Source: an uncultured Oscillospiraceae bacterium
GTDB taxonomy: Bacteria; Bacillota; Clostridia; Oscillospirales; Oscillospiraceae
DNA length: 64,000 nucleotides
Direction of reading: 5' to 3'
Assembly (NCBI GenBank): GCA_947629795.1
Contig: CANRFC010000004.1
Span: 58,563 to 122,562 of the forward strand
Below the pieces are notes generated by a model that had not been told where the DNA came from, searched no databases, and was given only the letters and a program-made list of their open reading frames with translations. The position numbers were made by a program, and so were the translations under genes. Shown here one piece after another: positions 44,878-53,261 of the stretch (positions within the stretch are counted from its first letter, which is position 1; each line of letters opens with the position of its first letter).

Positions 44878-45429
44878 TCATTTAATTATGTAAACCATCT
44901 GTATCTCGTCCCGACAGCTCCCGTCAGCGAGCTTGTAGGCCCTGGGGATGGTCCCCACCGCCCGGAAACCCAGCTTTTCGTAGGTCCGGATGGCCCGGGG
45001 ATTGTCGGCACAGACCCCCAGCTCCACCTGCTCAAACCCCGCGCCGACCGCGGCTTCCAGGCATGCGCGGACCATGGCGGTGCCCAGCCCGCGGTCCCAG
45101 TAGTCCCGCAGGATGGCGATGCCCAGCTCCGCCCGGTGGCGGCACCTCCGGGTGTCCCGGACCAGGTCCAGCCCGCACTCCCCCGCCGGTACGCCGTCCA
45201 CAAGGGCAAGCAGCTCCAGCTGTCCGGGATGGTCCAGGACCTGGGCCAGGAACGCCGCCTCCTGGGCCTCGGTAAGGCTGATCTCATCTCCCTCCCGGGC
45301 CAGGAAGTGGGTCTCGTCGCTGGTGCGGCGCATGAGGTCCAGCACCACCGCCGCGTCCGCCGGCCCCGGAGAGCGCAGGAGGGCGGTCCCGCCGCCCTTT
45401 AAGGCCACGGTCTGTTCCCGCAGCTTCAT
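44878..45429 (-). CDS. GNAT family N-acetyltransferase
   Basis: 183-aa acetyltransferase. The acetyl-CoA loop lies in RDYWDRGLGTAMVRACLEAA (about 108-127), and the following ELGVCADNPRAIRTYEKLGF is the usual C-terminal part of the fold. Similar to the ribosomal-alanine/spermidine acetyltransferase group; the substrate is unknown. Its ATG overlaps the aroQ stop (ATGA), so it is translated together with the aro genes although it has no obvious role in the pathway. Confidence 0.88.
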   Translation of the reverse strand: MKLREQTVALKGGGTALLRSPGPADAAVVLDLMRRTSDETHFLAREGDEISLTEAQEAAFLAQVLDHPGQLELLALVDGVPAGECGLDLVRDTRRCRHRAELGIAILRDYWDRGLGTAMVRACLEAAVGAGFEQVELGVCADNPRAIRTYEKLGFRAVGTIPRAYKLADGSCRDEIQMVYIIK

Positions 45430-45863
45430 TCCTTGCCCTCCCGCTCCAGGAACCAGTCCATGGCCATGAGGTAGCCCTTCAGGCCGTGGCCGTAGAGCTG
45501 GCCCACGCAGGCAGGGGCGGTGACCGAGACGGCCCGGAAGGGCTCCCGCTGGTCGATGTGGGAGATGTGGACCTCGTAGGCAGGTACCTGGATGGCCTTG
45601 AGGGCGTCCAGGATAGCGTAGCTGTAATGGGTATAGGCCCCCGGGTTGATGACGATGGCGTCATAGACCCCGTTGGCGGCCTGGATGGCGTCGATGATGG
45701 CTCCCTCGTGGTTGCTCTGGAAGCACTCGGCGGTGGAGCCGTGGGCGGCGGCGTAGTCCTTTACCATCCGGCACAGGGCCTCATAGCTCTCCTGGCCGTA
45801 GATGCCCGGCTCCCGCTGGCCCAACAGGTTCAGGTTGGGCCCGTTGATGATGAGAAATTTCAT
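45426..45863 (-). CDS. aroQ: 3-dehydroquinate dehydratase, type II
   Basis: 145-aa type II enzyme turning 3-dehydroquinate into 3-dehydroshikimate. IINGPNLNLLGQREPGIYG gives R17 and Y22, SNHEG the base-supporting E52, and NPGAYTHYS N73 and H79. The usual VHISN segment reads VHISHIDQRE here, so the substrate-binding Asn102 is His. Dodecamer formation is expected for the family. It lies three bases after aroK. Confidence 0.95.
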   Translation of the reverse strand: MKFLIINGPNLNLLGQREPGIYGQESYEALCRMVKDYAAAHGSTAECFQSNHEGAIIDAIQAANGVYDAIVINPGAYTHYSYAILDALKAIQVPAYEVHISHIDQREPFRAVSVTAPACVGQLYGHGLKGYLMAMDWFLEREGKE

Positions 45864-45866
45864 CTT

Positions 45867-46361
45867 TTATCCCTCCAATCGTTCAAATACCCTCGCCGCC
45901 GTGGACACGGGGGAGGTGAAGTCGGTGATGATATGGTCCGCCCATTTTTCATAGACTTCCCGCCTTGCCCGGGCCCGGGCCAGAAAAGCCTCCCGGCCGT
46001 CCTGGGCCAGGGGCCGCGAGGTCATGTCCTCGTGGTCGTAGATATCCCCGGCGTCCCGGTCCAGCCAGATGACCACGCCGGTCTCCTTCAGGGGGGCCAT
46101 GGCCTGCTCCTGCATGGGAAGGCCCCCGCCGCAGGCGATGACCAGGTCAGAGCGCAGGGAGAGGGCCTGGGCCACCCCCACCTCCATCGAGCGGAACCAG
46201 GGCTCCCCCTGGGTCTGGAAGATCTCCGGGATGGTCATGCCCTCCCGGGCCTCAATGAGGGCGTCGGTGTCCACCAGGGTCATTTTCAGCCGCTGGGCCA
46301 GCAGCCCCCCCACCGTGGTCTTGCCGCAGCCCATCATGCCGATGAGTACGATGTTTTTCAT
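45867..46361 (-). CDS. aroK: shikimate kinase
   Basis: 164-aa P-loop kinase phosphorylating shikimate at the 3-hydroxyl. The Walker A loop is LIGMMGCGKTTVGG (about 6-19), DTDALIEAREGMTI is the shikimate-binding Asp segment, and ACGGGLPM follows. The start is ATG 46361 with AGGAGG upstream; further codons are open but precede the homology. It is the first gene downstream of the foldback element, so its expression may depend on read-through or on a promoter inside that element. Confidence 0.95.
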   Translation of the reverse strand: MKNIVLIGMMGCGKTTVGGLLAQRLKMTLVDTDALIEAREGMTIPEIFQTQGEPWFRSMEVGVAQALSLRSDLVIACGGGLPMQEQAMAPLKETGVVIWLDRDAGDIYDHEDMTSRPLAQDGREAFLARARARREVYEKWADHIITDFTSPVSTAARVFERLEG

Positions 46362-46463
46362 GGACGTTCCTCCTCGTTTCTCCTGCAAGGCGGGTTTCGC
46401 CTGATATTCCATATACCTTGTGCATTGCAAATTTTCAAAATATCCCTTTGGGTTCTCCAGGTT

Positions 46464-47027
46464 TTGGATATTCCTAATCTTTGGATTTTACCAATTGTGG
46501 TTCACCCGATATTCCATACCTGGGCACTCCGTGCACCGGGGCCTGGGGGACTATTCTTTTCTTTTGCCCTCAAAGAATAGCCCCCCATACTCCCCAAGAA
46601 AAGAATCTTGTACCTGTGCTCCAGGACCTCTATCTTCACCGACGAGAGATTCCAATTCTTTGGGTCTGTGTAGGGGATGCTCATAGCGACCCCGTGTCCC
46701 TCTTGCGCCGCTGCCGCTGACAGGTGCGGGACCTGCGACGTGCTGCGCTGCAAGCTGTGCACATCAGCGGCGGTTTGTTTCAACGAACAAGCCCTCAGTG
46801 TTCCACGATGGCAGCGCGGGCGCGAGGCAAATGGGATTCACGGGGCGTAAAGACGCAGGAGCCGCCCGTTCGTGAGTATGGTCTTGACCTTAGCCTTTTC
46901 TTGGGGAGCTCGAGGGGCTATTCTTTTCGCGAAAAGAATAGTCCCTCGTACCCCGGTGCACCTGCGCACCGATATGGAATATCAAGTGAACCATCCATTG
47001 TAAAATCCGAAGAATAGGGATATCCAA
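46464..47027. repeat. foldback (MITE-like) element with ~100-bp inverted repeats
   Basis: The outer 100 or so bases of both ends are near-perfect inverse copies: TTGGATAT at the tips, GGATTTTAC, GGTTCAC, GATATTCCATA, GTGCACCGGGG, then GACTATTCTTTTC. Just inside, each end is palindromic again around ATTCTTTT, and AGCCCC..CTCCCCAAGAAAAG at about 46580-46606 recurs inverted at about 46893-46920. The centre of about 280 bases has no recognisable transposase. A third GATATTCCATA lies outside at 46402. It interrupts the aro gene series between the MBL gene and aroK. Confidence 0.75.
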
Positions 47028-47047
47028 GGTGTCGGCTCATGACCTCT

Positions 47048-47809
47048 TTACAGGTGGATGAAAAAGTCGTCAAAAGGCACGATACCTTGGCCTTGGATGA
47101 GCTCTCCTGCCCGGGCCAGGGTCTCCAGGGCAGTCAGGACCTGGCCTGCCAGAGCCGGGGTCACGTCCAGGCTGTGGTGGCCGGGGCGGAGCGTTTTCAT
47201 GGGCAGTGCCGCCGCCCGGCGGACCGAGGTCAGAAAGGCCGCCGGGTCGGTGGTAGGGTAGAACATGTCCAGCTTGCCCTTATAGAGCAGATCCCCGGCG
47301 TAGAGGGTCCCCCGGCCGGCCTCCCACCAGCACAGGTGCCCCGGCGAGTGGCCGGGGGTGTGAAGGGCTGTCAATCTCCGCCCGCCCAGGTCCACGGTCC
47401 AGCCGTCCTTTACGCCCGTGGCACCGCCGGCGTAGATGGCGTAGTCCTCCGGGTCGAAGCCCTCCGGGAAGTCGCAAGGCTCCCGGAGCAGGTTTGCCTT
47501 CACCGCCGCCAGGGGCAGAGGAAAGTGCCCAGAGAGCCAGGCAACCTCTGAGGTGTGGCAGAAGGCCTCTCCCCACTCCCCCAGGCCGCCGATGTGGTCC
47601 CAGTGGGCGTGGGTGAGCAGAACGGTGACGGGCAGGCCGGTGAGGGATCTCACCACAGGGCAGATGGGACTTACCCCCAGGCCGGTGTCGATGAGGGCAG
47701 CGCGGTCCTTACCCGCCAGGAGGTAACAGTGGGTCTCCTCCCAGTGGCCGTACTCGTTGATGGCCCAGGTGTCCGGCTCTAAAGGCTCTACGGTGAACCA
47801 GGTCTTCAC
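47048..47809 (-). CDS. MBL fold metallo-hydrolase
   Basis: 253-aa metallo-beta-lactamase-fold hydrolase. The zinc motif is LTHAHWDHIGGLGEWG (HxHxDH), followed by HTPGHSPGHL and AGDLLYKGK. Translation starts at GTG 47809, which overlaps the pheA stop by four bases. Typical of the glyoxalase II-like branch, but its role next to phenylalanine synthesis is unknown. Confidence 0.9.
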   Translation of the reverse strand: MKTWFTVEPLEPDTWAINEYGHWEETHCYLLAGKDRAALIDTGLGVSPICPVVRSLTGLPVTVLLTHAHWDHIGGLGEWGEAFCHTSEVAWLSGHFPLPLAAVKANLLREPCDFPEGFDPEDYAIYAGGATGVKDGWTVDLGGRRLTALHTPGHSPGHLCWWEAGRGTLYAGDLLYKGKLDMFYPTTDPAAFLTSVRRAAALPMKTLRPGHHSLDVTPALAGQVLTALETLARAGELIQGQGIVPFDDFFIHL

Positions 47810-48963
47810 GGCTGGTAGCCCTTGAAGTTGCCCAGGACGCGGATGTCGGCGGAGAGCTGGCTGAGCTCGTGGAGGACCCCGTCCATGCCGGGGGCGGACA
47901 GGTCCCCGGTGCACTCCAGGAAGAAGAGGTACTCCCAGTCCCGGCCCAGGATGGGGCGGGACTCCAGCTTCACCAGGTTCAGGCCCTGGACGGCAAAGAC
48001 GGTGAGGATCTCATGAAGGGAGCCCGACTGGTGAGGCAGGGAGAAGACAAAGGAGATCTTGTCCCTCCCCTCCCGGAGCTCCAGCTTGGGGGAGACCACC
48101 ACGAAGCGGGTGACGTTGGCGGCGTTGTGGTTGATGCTCTCGGCCAGGATGTTCAGGCCGTAGAGCCCGGCCGCCCGCTTGGAGCAGATGGCGGCGGCGG
48201 TGCGGTCCCCGGACTGGGCGACCCACTTGGCCGAGCCCGCCGTGTCCAGGGCGGGGACCTGCTTCCAGTCCCGGTGGGTATCCAGGAAGCGGTCGCACTG
48301 CTGAAGGCCCTGCTCATGGGAGTGGACGGTCTGGATCTCCTCCAGGGCCACGCCGGGAAGGGCGGCCAGGCAGTGCTCCACCTTCACCTGCCACTCCCCC
48401 ACGATGGAGAAATTGTAGCGGCTGAGCAGGTCGTAGACCTGGCGGATGGAGCCGGTGGAGGAGTTCTCGATGGGAAGCATGGCGTAGTCGGCCTCCCCGG
48501 CATCCAGGGCGGCGAAGACGTCGTCAAACCAGGGAAGGCCCCGGGAGCGCACCCCCTCGCCGAAAAAGCCGGCGGCGGCCTCCTCGGAGTAGCACCCCGG
48601 CTCCCCCTGGTAGACCACCCGGGGATCATCCACGGGCTCCCGCTGCTCGGCGATCTGGCGCAGCCACCGGGCGTAGCCCTCGTCCTCGGCCCCCTCCCGG
48701 ACGATGGTGCGCTGCTGCCGGCGGGAGAGGGTCATGATGGACTCAAAGAGCCGGGCCACCGCCGCCCGGTCCGCCGGGGTGGAGGCCAGGGCCGAGCGGC
48801 TGGCAATGACCTGCTCCTCCCGCCCGGCGTCCAGCACCGGGACCCCCATGGAGCGCTTGTACTCCCCCACCCGGGCGGTGACCTCCATCCGGCGGAGAAA
48901 GAGCTCTGTCAGGCCGCCGTCGATGGCGTCAAGCTGGGCGCGGTATTCGTCTAATTGGGACAT
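47806..48963 (-). CDS. pheA: bifunctional chorismate mutase/prephenate dehydratase
   Basis: 385-aa P-protein. Residues 1-90 form an AroQ-type chorismate mutase (SQLDEYRAQLDAIDGGLTEL, and later ESIMTLSRRQQ). The dehydratase domain begins VVYQGEPGCYSEEAA and contains FAALDAGEADYAMLPIENSS. The C-terminal ACT domain, FVFSLPHQSGSLHEIL and KLESRPILGRDWEY, carries the Phe-binding ESRP motif, so feedback inhibition by phenylalanine is expected. Together with the attenuator before aroF it gives two levels of Phe control. Confidence 0.96.
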   Translation of the reverse strand: MSQLDEYRAQLDAIDGGLTELFLRRMEVTARVGEYKRSMGVPVLDAGREEQVIASRSALASTPADRAAVARLFESIMTLSRRQQRTIVREGAEDEGYARWLRQIAEQREPVDDPRVVYQGEPGCYSEEAAAGFFGEGVRSRGLPWFDDVFAALDAGEADYAMLPIENSSTGSIRQVYDLLSRYNFSIVGEWQVKVEHCLAALPGVALEEIQTVHSHEQGLQQCDRFLDTHRDWKQVPALDTAGSAKWVAQSGDRTAAAICSKRAAGLYGLNILAESINHNAANVTRFVVVSPKLELREGRDKISFVFSLPHQSGSLHEILTVFAVQGLNLVKLESRPILGRDWEYLFFLECTGDLSAPGMDGVLHELSQLSADIRVLGNFKGYQP

Positions 48964-48986
48964 ACGATCTCCTCCTGTAAAACAAA

Positions 48987-49002
48987 TGTTCCACGTGGAA
49001 CA
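48987..49002. other. parS site (ParB/Spo0J binding)
   Basis: TGTTCCACGTGGAACA is a perfect 16-bp palindrome, extended to 18 by flanking A and T, in the 52-base gap between aroC and pheA. It matches the bacterial parS consensus TGTTnCACGTGaAACA in its fully symmetric form. It would load ParB and condensin and normally marks origin-proximal DNA. Confidence 0.9.
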
Positions 49003-49015
49003 TCCTCTATTTTCG

Positions 49016-50098
49016 TTATAGGCCCATCACTTCGCAGGCGGCAAGGGCGGCGGCGGCCTCAATGACCGGGACGGCGCGGGGGGCGATGCAGGGGTCGTGG
49101 CGGCCCTTGATCTCCAGCTCCACCTCTTCCCCGGTGCGCAGGTCCACGCTCTCCTGGGGCAGGGCAATGGAGGGGGTGGGCCGGAGGGTGACGGTGAAGA
49201 GGACCGGCATGCCGTTGGTGATGCCGCCGTTGATGCCCCCGGCGTTGTTGCGTTTGGTGATCACCTTGCCGCCCCGGACTTCAAAGGGGTCGTTTGCCTC
49301 ACTGCCCCGCAGCTGGGAAAACAGAAAGCCCGCGCCAAAGCCCACCGCCTTCACGGCGGGGACGGCAAAAAGATATTGGGAGAAAATTCCCTCCACGTTC
49401 CGTCCGAAATCGGGGGCACCCAGCCCGGCGGGAAGGCCCACCACGGCGCACTCGATATCGGCGCCCAGGCTGTCGCCCTCGGCCTTGACCTCTAAAATAT
49501 GGGCACGCATCCGCTCTCCGGCCGCATCGTTCAAAACAGGGAACTCCTTGCGGGGAAGGGCCTCCAGATCCTCGGGAGGTGCAATCTGGGTACAGTCGTC
49601 GTCCTCCTCGGTAAAGGAGATAAAGGCGTCGTCCCATATGCTGTCAATGTTGGCAATATGGGCCCACACCCCAACGCCATGCTGGGCCAGCGCCTGCTTG
49701 GCCACCGCCCCGGCGGCCACCAGGGGGGCGGTGAGCCGGCCGGAGAAGTGGCCGCCCCCCCGGTAGTCCAGGCAGCCCTTGGAGGCCACGAAGCCGGCGT
49801 AGTCCCCGTGGGAGGGGCGGGGGGTGTAGCGGATGGATCCGTAGTCCCCGGAGTGCTGGTCGGAATTCTGGATCACCATGCACAGGGGGGCGCCGGTGGT
49901 CTTGCCCTCAAAGACCCCGGACAGGACGTGGACAGTGTCGCTCTCCTTCCGGGCGGTGGCGGTGGGGTCCTTGCCGGGGGCCCGGCGGTCCAGCTCGGCC
50001 TGAACGGCCTTCAAATCCAGCTCCAGTCCCGCCGGGACGCCCTCCAGGACCACGCCGATGGCGGGGCCGTGGGATTCGCCGAAGATGGTGTATTTCAT
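49016..50098 (-). CDS. aroC: chorismate synthase
   Basis: 360-aa FMN-dependent enzyme making chorismate from EPSP. The family start is TIFGESHGPAIGVVLEGVPA; SIRYTPRPSHGDYAG and KRNNAGGINGGITNGMPV are the FMN and substrate regions. AAGGAGG precedes the ATG at 50098, and the upstream open frame reads the next gene out of frame. The start overlaps the stop of the CPBP protease gene by four bases. Confidence 0.97.
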   Translation of the reverse strand: MKYTIFGESHGPAIGVVLEGVPAGLELDLKAVQAELDRRAPGKDPTATARKESDTVHVLSGVFEGKTTGAPLCMVIQNSDQHSGDYGSIRYTPRPSHGDYAGFVASKGCLDYRGGGHFSGRLTAPLVAAGAVAKQALAQHGVGVWAHIANIDSIWDDAFISFTEEDDDCTQIAPPEDLEALPRKEFPVLNDAAGERMRAHILEVKAEGDSLGADIECAVVGLPAGLGAPDFGRNVEGIFSQYLFAVPAVKAVGFGAGFLFSQLRGSEANDPFEVRGGKVITKRNNAGGINGGITNGMPVLFTVTLRPTPSIALPQESVDLRTGEEVELEIKGRHDPCIAPRAVPVIEAAAALAACEVMGL

Positions 50099-50847
50099 GG
50101 TGTCTCCTCCTTGTTGGGCCAGATTTTTTGCAGAAGCAGGACGGCGAGGAACAACAGGGCGGCGGAGAGGGCGTGGCCCAGGATGTCGTCCCCCACGATA
50201 AAGCTCCCCGACAGGGCGTTGATGAGGCTGTGGAACACCACGCACAGGAACACCCCGCCGCTCTTCTCCCGCAGAAGGGCCAATGCCAGGGTCAGGCCCA
50301 GCACGCTGACGCCGAAGGCCAGGTAGCTCTCCCCGTACTGCCCCGCGCCGGGCATGAGGAAGAGGGGGAAGTGCCACAGCCACCAGATGACGGCCACGAT
50401 GAGGGTGGAGGTCCAGAAGGACCATTTCTTCTCCAGCTCGGGCAGCAGGACACCCCGCCAGCCCGGCTCCTCCAGGCCGCCGCCGATCAGCATGGGAAAG
50501 AGCATCACCGGCACCAGGAACCAGGGATAGCCCGCCTCGTACCCCGAGACCAGGCACAGGGGAACCAGATAGACCGCCGCCAGAGCCAGGACGATCCCAT
50601 AGGCCCACCAGGGCTGTTTCCAGGCAAAGACCCAGCGGTTCCACTCCCGGAAGGTCATGCCCTCCCGATGGCAGATCACCCAGGAGGCGATGGTGGGGGA
50701 GAAGCCCCCCAGGAGGAAGGGGACGCGGAGGATGACATATTGATCCATGTCCAGCTCCAGCCCCAGGCAGCAGAGAAGGCACAGCCCCCAGTTCACTCCC
50801 ATGATGGCGAAGGTGATGCCCAAAAAGGTCCGGGCACGTTTGGTCAT
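50095..50847 (-). CDS. CPBP family intramembrane metalloprotease
   Basis: 250-aa membrane protein with about eight hydrophobic segments and the three CPBP/Abi motifs: LEEPGWRGVLLPEL (EE..R), WWLWHFPLFLM (H), and VVFHSLINAL (H..N). The family cleaves prenylated or other membrane peptides. AGGAGG stands before the ATG at 50847. It is embedded between aroA (four bases away) and aroC (overlap), an odd place with no clear link to the pathway. Confidence 0.9.
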   Translation of the reverse strand: MTKRARTFLGITFAIMGVNWGLCLLCCLGLELDMDQYVILRVPFLLGGFSPTIASWVICHREGMTFREWNRWVFAWKQPWWAYGIVLALAAVYLVPLCLVSGYEAGYPWFLVPVMLFPMLIGGGLEEPGWRGVLLPELEKKWSFWTSTLIVAVIWWLWHFPLFLMPGAGQYGESYLAFGVSVLGLTLALALLREKSGGVFLCVVFHSLINALSGSFIVGDDILGHALSAALLFLAVLLLQKIWPNKEETP

Positions 50848-50851
50848 GGGG

Positions 50852-52099
50852 TCACTCCTCCCTGTCGATGCGGCCGCCGAGGTTGACATAATGCTCCCAG
50901 AAGGTGGGGTAGGACTTGTTCACGCTCTCGGCGCCGGTGAGGGTGACGCTCTCCTGGCAGCGGGTGGCGGCGATGGCGGTCATCATGGCGATGCGGTGGT
51001 CGTTGTGGCTGTCCACCGTCACCCCGCCCCGCAGGGTCTCCACCCCGGTGATGGCCAGGAAGTCGGGGCCCTCCTCCACCCGGGCGCCAAGTTTACATAA
51101 TGTTTCCGCCACGGTGGCAAGGCGGTCGCTCTCCTTCATGCGCAGGCGGGCGGCGTTCACCAGCCGGGTGGTCTGCCCCGCCCGGAGGGCGGCCATCACC
51201 GCCAAAGGCGGCACCAGGTCGGGACAGCCGGACACGTCCAGCTCCAGGTCCCCCGGCCGGGATAGATTTACATAATACTCCGCAACCACCCTGTCCCCCT
51301 GGAGGGAATCCTGGTTCAGGCCGGCCGCCTCCACCGGACTGCCCAGGCTCCTGGCGGCGTACCAGAATCCGGCCTGGGACCAGTCGGCCTCCACGGTGAC
51401 CTCCGCGGGGGAGTAGGTCTGGCTCCCCGGGACGTGGTACTGGGGGGGCAGAGACATGGTGGCCGCGGTCCGCACCCCGAAGGTCTCCAGGGCCTGGGCG
51501 GTCATGGCGATGTAGCCCTCGCTCTCCAACCGGGTGGTGGGAAGAATGGCCGAGGGGCCGTCCAGCAGCGGCAAGGCGTAGAGCAGCCCGGTGAAGAACT
51601 GGGAGGACACGTCCCCGGGAAGGCGGTACTCCCCCGGCTCCAGAAGGCCCTGGACGGTGAGGACCCCGTCCTTCTGCTCATAAAAGATGCCCTTTTCCTT
51701 GAAAATGTCGAAGTAGGGGCCCTGGGGGCGCTCCATGAGCCGGCCGTGGCCGGTGAAGACGCCGCCCCCCCGGACGGCCAGGGCCACGGGGATGAGGAAG
51801 CGAAGGGTGGAGCCGCTCTCCCCGCAGTCCAACCGGGGGAGGGGCAGCCGGCGCAAGGGAGACATGGCATTGGCCCCCATGCCGTGGACCACCAGGCCGG
51901 CGGCGGTCTCCTCAAACTCCGCCCCCAGCTCGGTGAGGCAGGCCAGGGTGGCGTCGATGTCCCTGGAGTGGGCCAGATCGCGGATCAGGCTGTCCCCCTC
52001 CGCCAGGGCGGCGGCGATGAGCACCCGGTGAGCCTGGGATTTGGAGGGAGGCGGGGTGACGGTCCCGGAGAGTTTTTGGGGCGTGATGGTAAGGGTCAT
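50852..52099 (-). CDS. aroA: 3-phosphoshikimate 1-carboxyvinyltransferase (EPSP synthase)
   Basis: 415-aa enzyme joining shikimate 3-phosphate and PEP. PSKSQAHRVLIAAALAEGD holds the catalytic Lys; LDCGESGSTLRFLIPVALA, and RMKESDRLATVAETL are the other signature regions. AAAGGAGA supports the ATG at 52099. The glyphosate-binding loop reads CGESGSTLRF, closer to class II enzymes. Three AT-rich motifs of the TTATGTAAAC type lie in the gene. Confidence 0.96.
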   Translation of the reverse strand: MTLTITPQKLSGTVTPPPSKSQAHRVLIAAALAEGDSLIRDLAHSRDIDATLACLTELGAEFEETAAGLVVHGMGANAMSPLRRLPLPRLDCGESGSTLRFLIPVALAVRGGGVFTGHGRLMERPQGPYFDIFKEKGIFYEQKDGVLTVQGLLEPGEYRLPGDVSSQFFTGLLYALPLLDGPSAILPTTRLESEGYIAMTAQALETFGVRTAATMSLPPQYHVPGSQTYSPAEVTVEADWSQAGFWYAARSLGSPVEAAGLNQDSLQGDRVVAEYYVNLSRPGDLELDVSGCPDLVPPLAVMAALRAGQTTRLVNAARLRMKESDRLATVAETLCKLGARVEEGPDFLAITGVETLRGGVTVDSHNDHRIAMMTAIAATRCQESVTLTGAESVNKSYPTFWEHYVNLGGRIDREE

Positions 52100-52148
52100 A
52101 GTTCTTCTCCTTTTGTGGGATGGGGCCAACTGCGGGCCGTGGTGGGCC

Positions 52149-53261
52149 TCACCGGCCGAAAACGGCCTCCAGATTTTCCAGGACCTTGTCCCGCTTCATC
52201 TTCACGGGCAGCGCCTGGCCCATGCGCTTGAGGAAGATCATGGTGAGGTCGTCCCCGGCGCCCTTCTTGTCCAGGCCGATGGTCTCCACCACCAGGTTCC
52301 AGGCATCCACACCCTCCGGGGTGCAGGCGTCGATGGCGATGTGGGTGGGCAGGCCGAAGGCGGAGAGCAGGTCCATCAGGTCCTGGATGCCCTCGTCGCT
52401 GTCCATGACCCCCAGGCCGAAGCCCAGCTGGACGGCCGCGCACATCCCGGCGGAGACCGCCTGGCCGTGGGTCCAGGTCTCGTAGTTGCCCAGGCGCTCG
52501 AAGGCGTGGCCCACGGTGTGGCCAAAGTTCAGGATCATCCGGGCCCCGGTGTCCCGCTCGTCGGATTCCACTACGGAGCGTTTAATGTCGCAGCAGGTAT
52601 ACAGAACGTGTTCAATATTCTCCATGATCTGGGCCCGGGTGGGGTGGGCGCAGAGGAAATGGAAGAACTCCCTGTCGGCAATGCAGCCGTACTTGATGAC
52701 CTCGGCCATGCCGTCGGCAAAGGTCTTGTCGTCCAGGGTCTTCAGGGTCTCCGGGTCCATGAGCACCGCCTTGGGCTGCCAGAAGGCCCCGGCCAGGTTC
52801 TTGCCGTGGGCGAGGTCGATGGCCACCTTGCCCCCCACGCTGCTGTCCACCTGGGCCAAAAGGGTGGTGGGGATCTGGATGAAGTCCACCCCCCGGAGGA
52901 TGGTGGCGGCGGCAAAGCCCGCCAGGTCCCCCACCACGCCGCCCCCCAGGGCCACCACCGCGTCGGTGCGGGTGAGACCGAATTCCATCATGTCCTCCCA
53001 CAGCCGGGTGAGCAGCTCGGGGCTCTTGCTATGCTCCCCGGCGGGGACCACGCCGCAGACCAGGGCCTTGAAGCCCGCGTTCCCAAGGCTCTTTCTCAGT
53101 CGGTGGAGGTACAGGGGCTGCACCGTGCTGTCGGTGACCACAAAGAGCTTCTTCGCCTTGGGGCACACGGCCTTGATGGCTTCCCCCGCCCGGTCCAGCA
53201 GTCCATGGTCGATGGTGATATCATAGGAGCGCTCCCCCAGATCAATATGGAGGGTCTTCAT
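52149..53261 (-). CDS. aroB: 3-dehydroquinate synthase
   Basis: 370-aa NAD- and zinc-dependent enzyme converting DAHP to 3-dehydroquinate. The cofactor loop is VVALGGGVVGDLAGFAAATI, followed by IQIPTTLLAQVDSSVGGK; the zinc ligands lie in MAEVIKYGCI (Glu) and NFGHTVGHAFE (His). The acetyltransferase gene upstream overlaps its ATG by four bases. Confidence 0.97.
   Translation of the reverse strand: MKTLHIDLGERSYDITIDHGLLDRAGEAIKAVCPKAKKLFVVTDSTVQPLYLHRLRKSLGNAGFKALVCGVVPAGEHSKSPELLTRLWEDMMEFGLTRTDAVVALGGGVVGDLAGFAAATILRGVDFIQIPTTLLAQVDSSVGGKVAIDLAHGKNLAGAFWQPKAVLMDPETLKTLDDKTFADGMAEVIKYGCIADREFFHFLCAHPTRAQIMENIEHVLYTCCDIKRSVVESDERDTGARMILNFGHTVGHAFERLGNYETWTHGQAVSAGMCAAVQLGFGLGVMDSDEGIQDLMDLLSAFGLPTHIAIDACTPEGVDAWNLVVETIGLDKKGAGDDLTMIFLKRMGQALPVKMKRDKVLENLEAVFGR

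Noticed and set aside
46464..47027. Large known ncRNA class (such as OLE, GOLLD, HEARO) or a group II intron
   Set aside because: No domain V-like motif or other class landmark was recognised, and the nearly complete inverted symmetry points to a foldback DNA element.
49016..50782. Apparent N-terminal extension of chorismate synthase
   Set aside because: The extension is the CPBP protease gene read out of frame; AroC starts at 50098.
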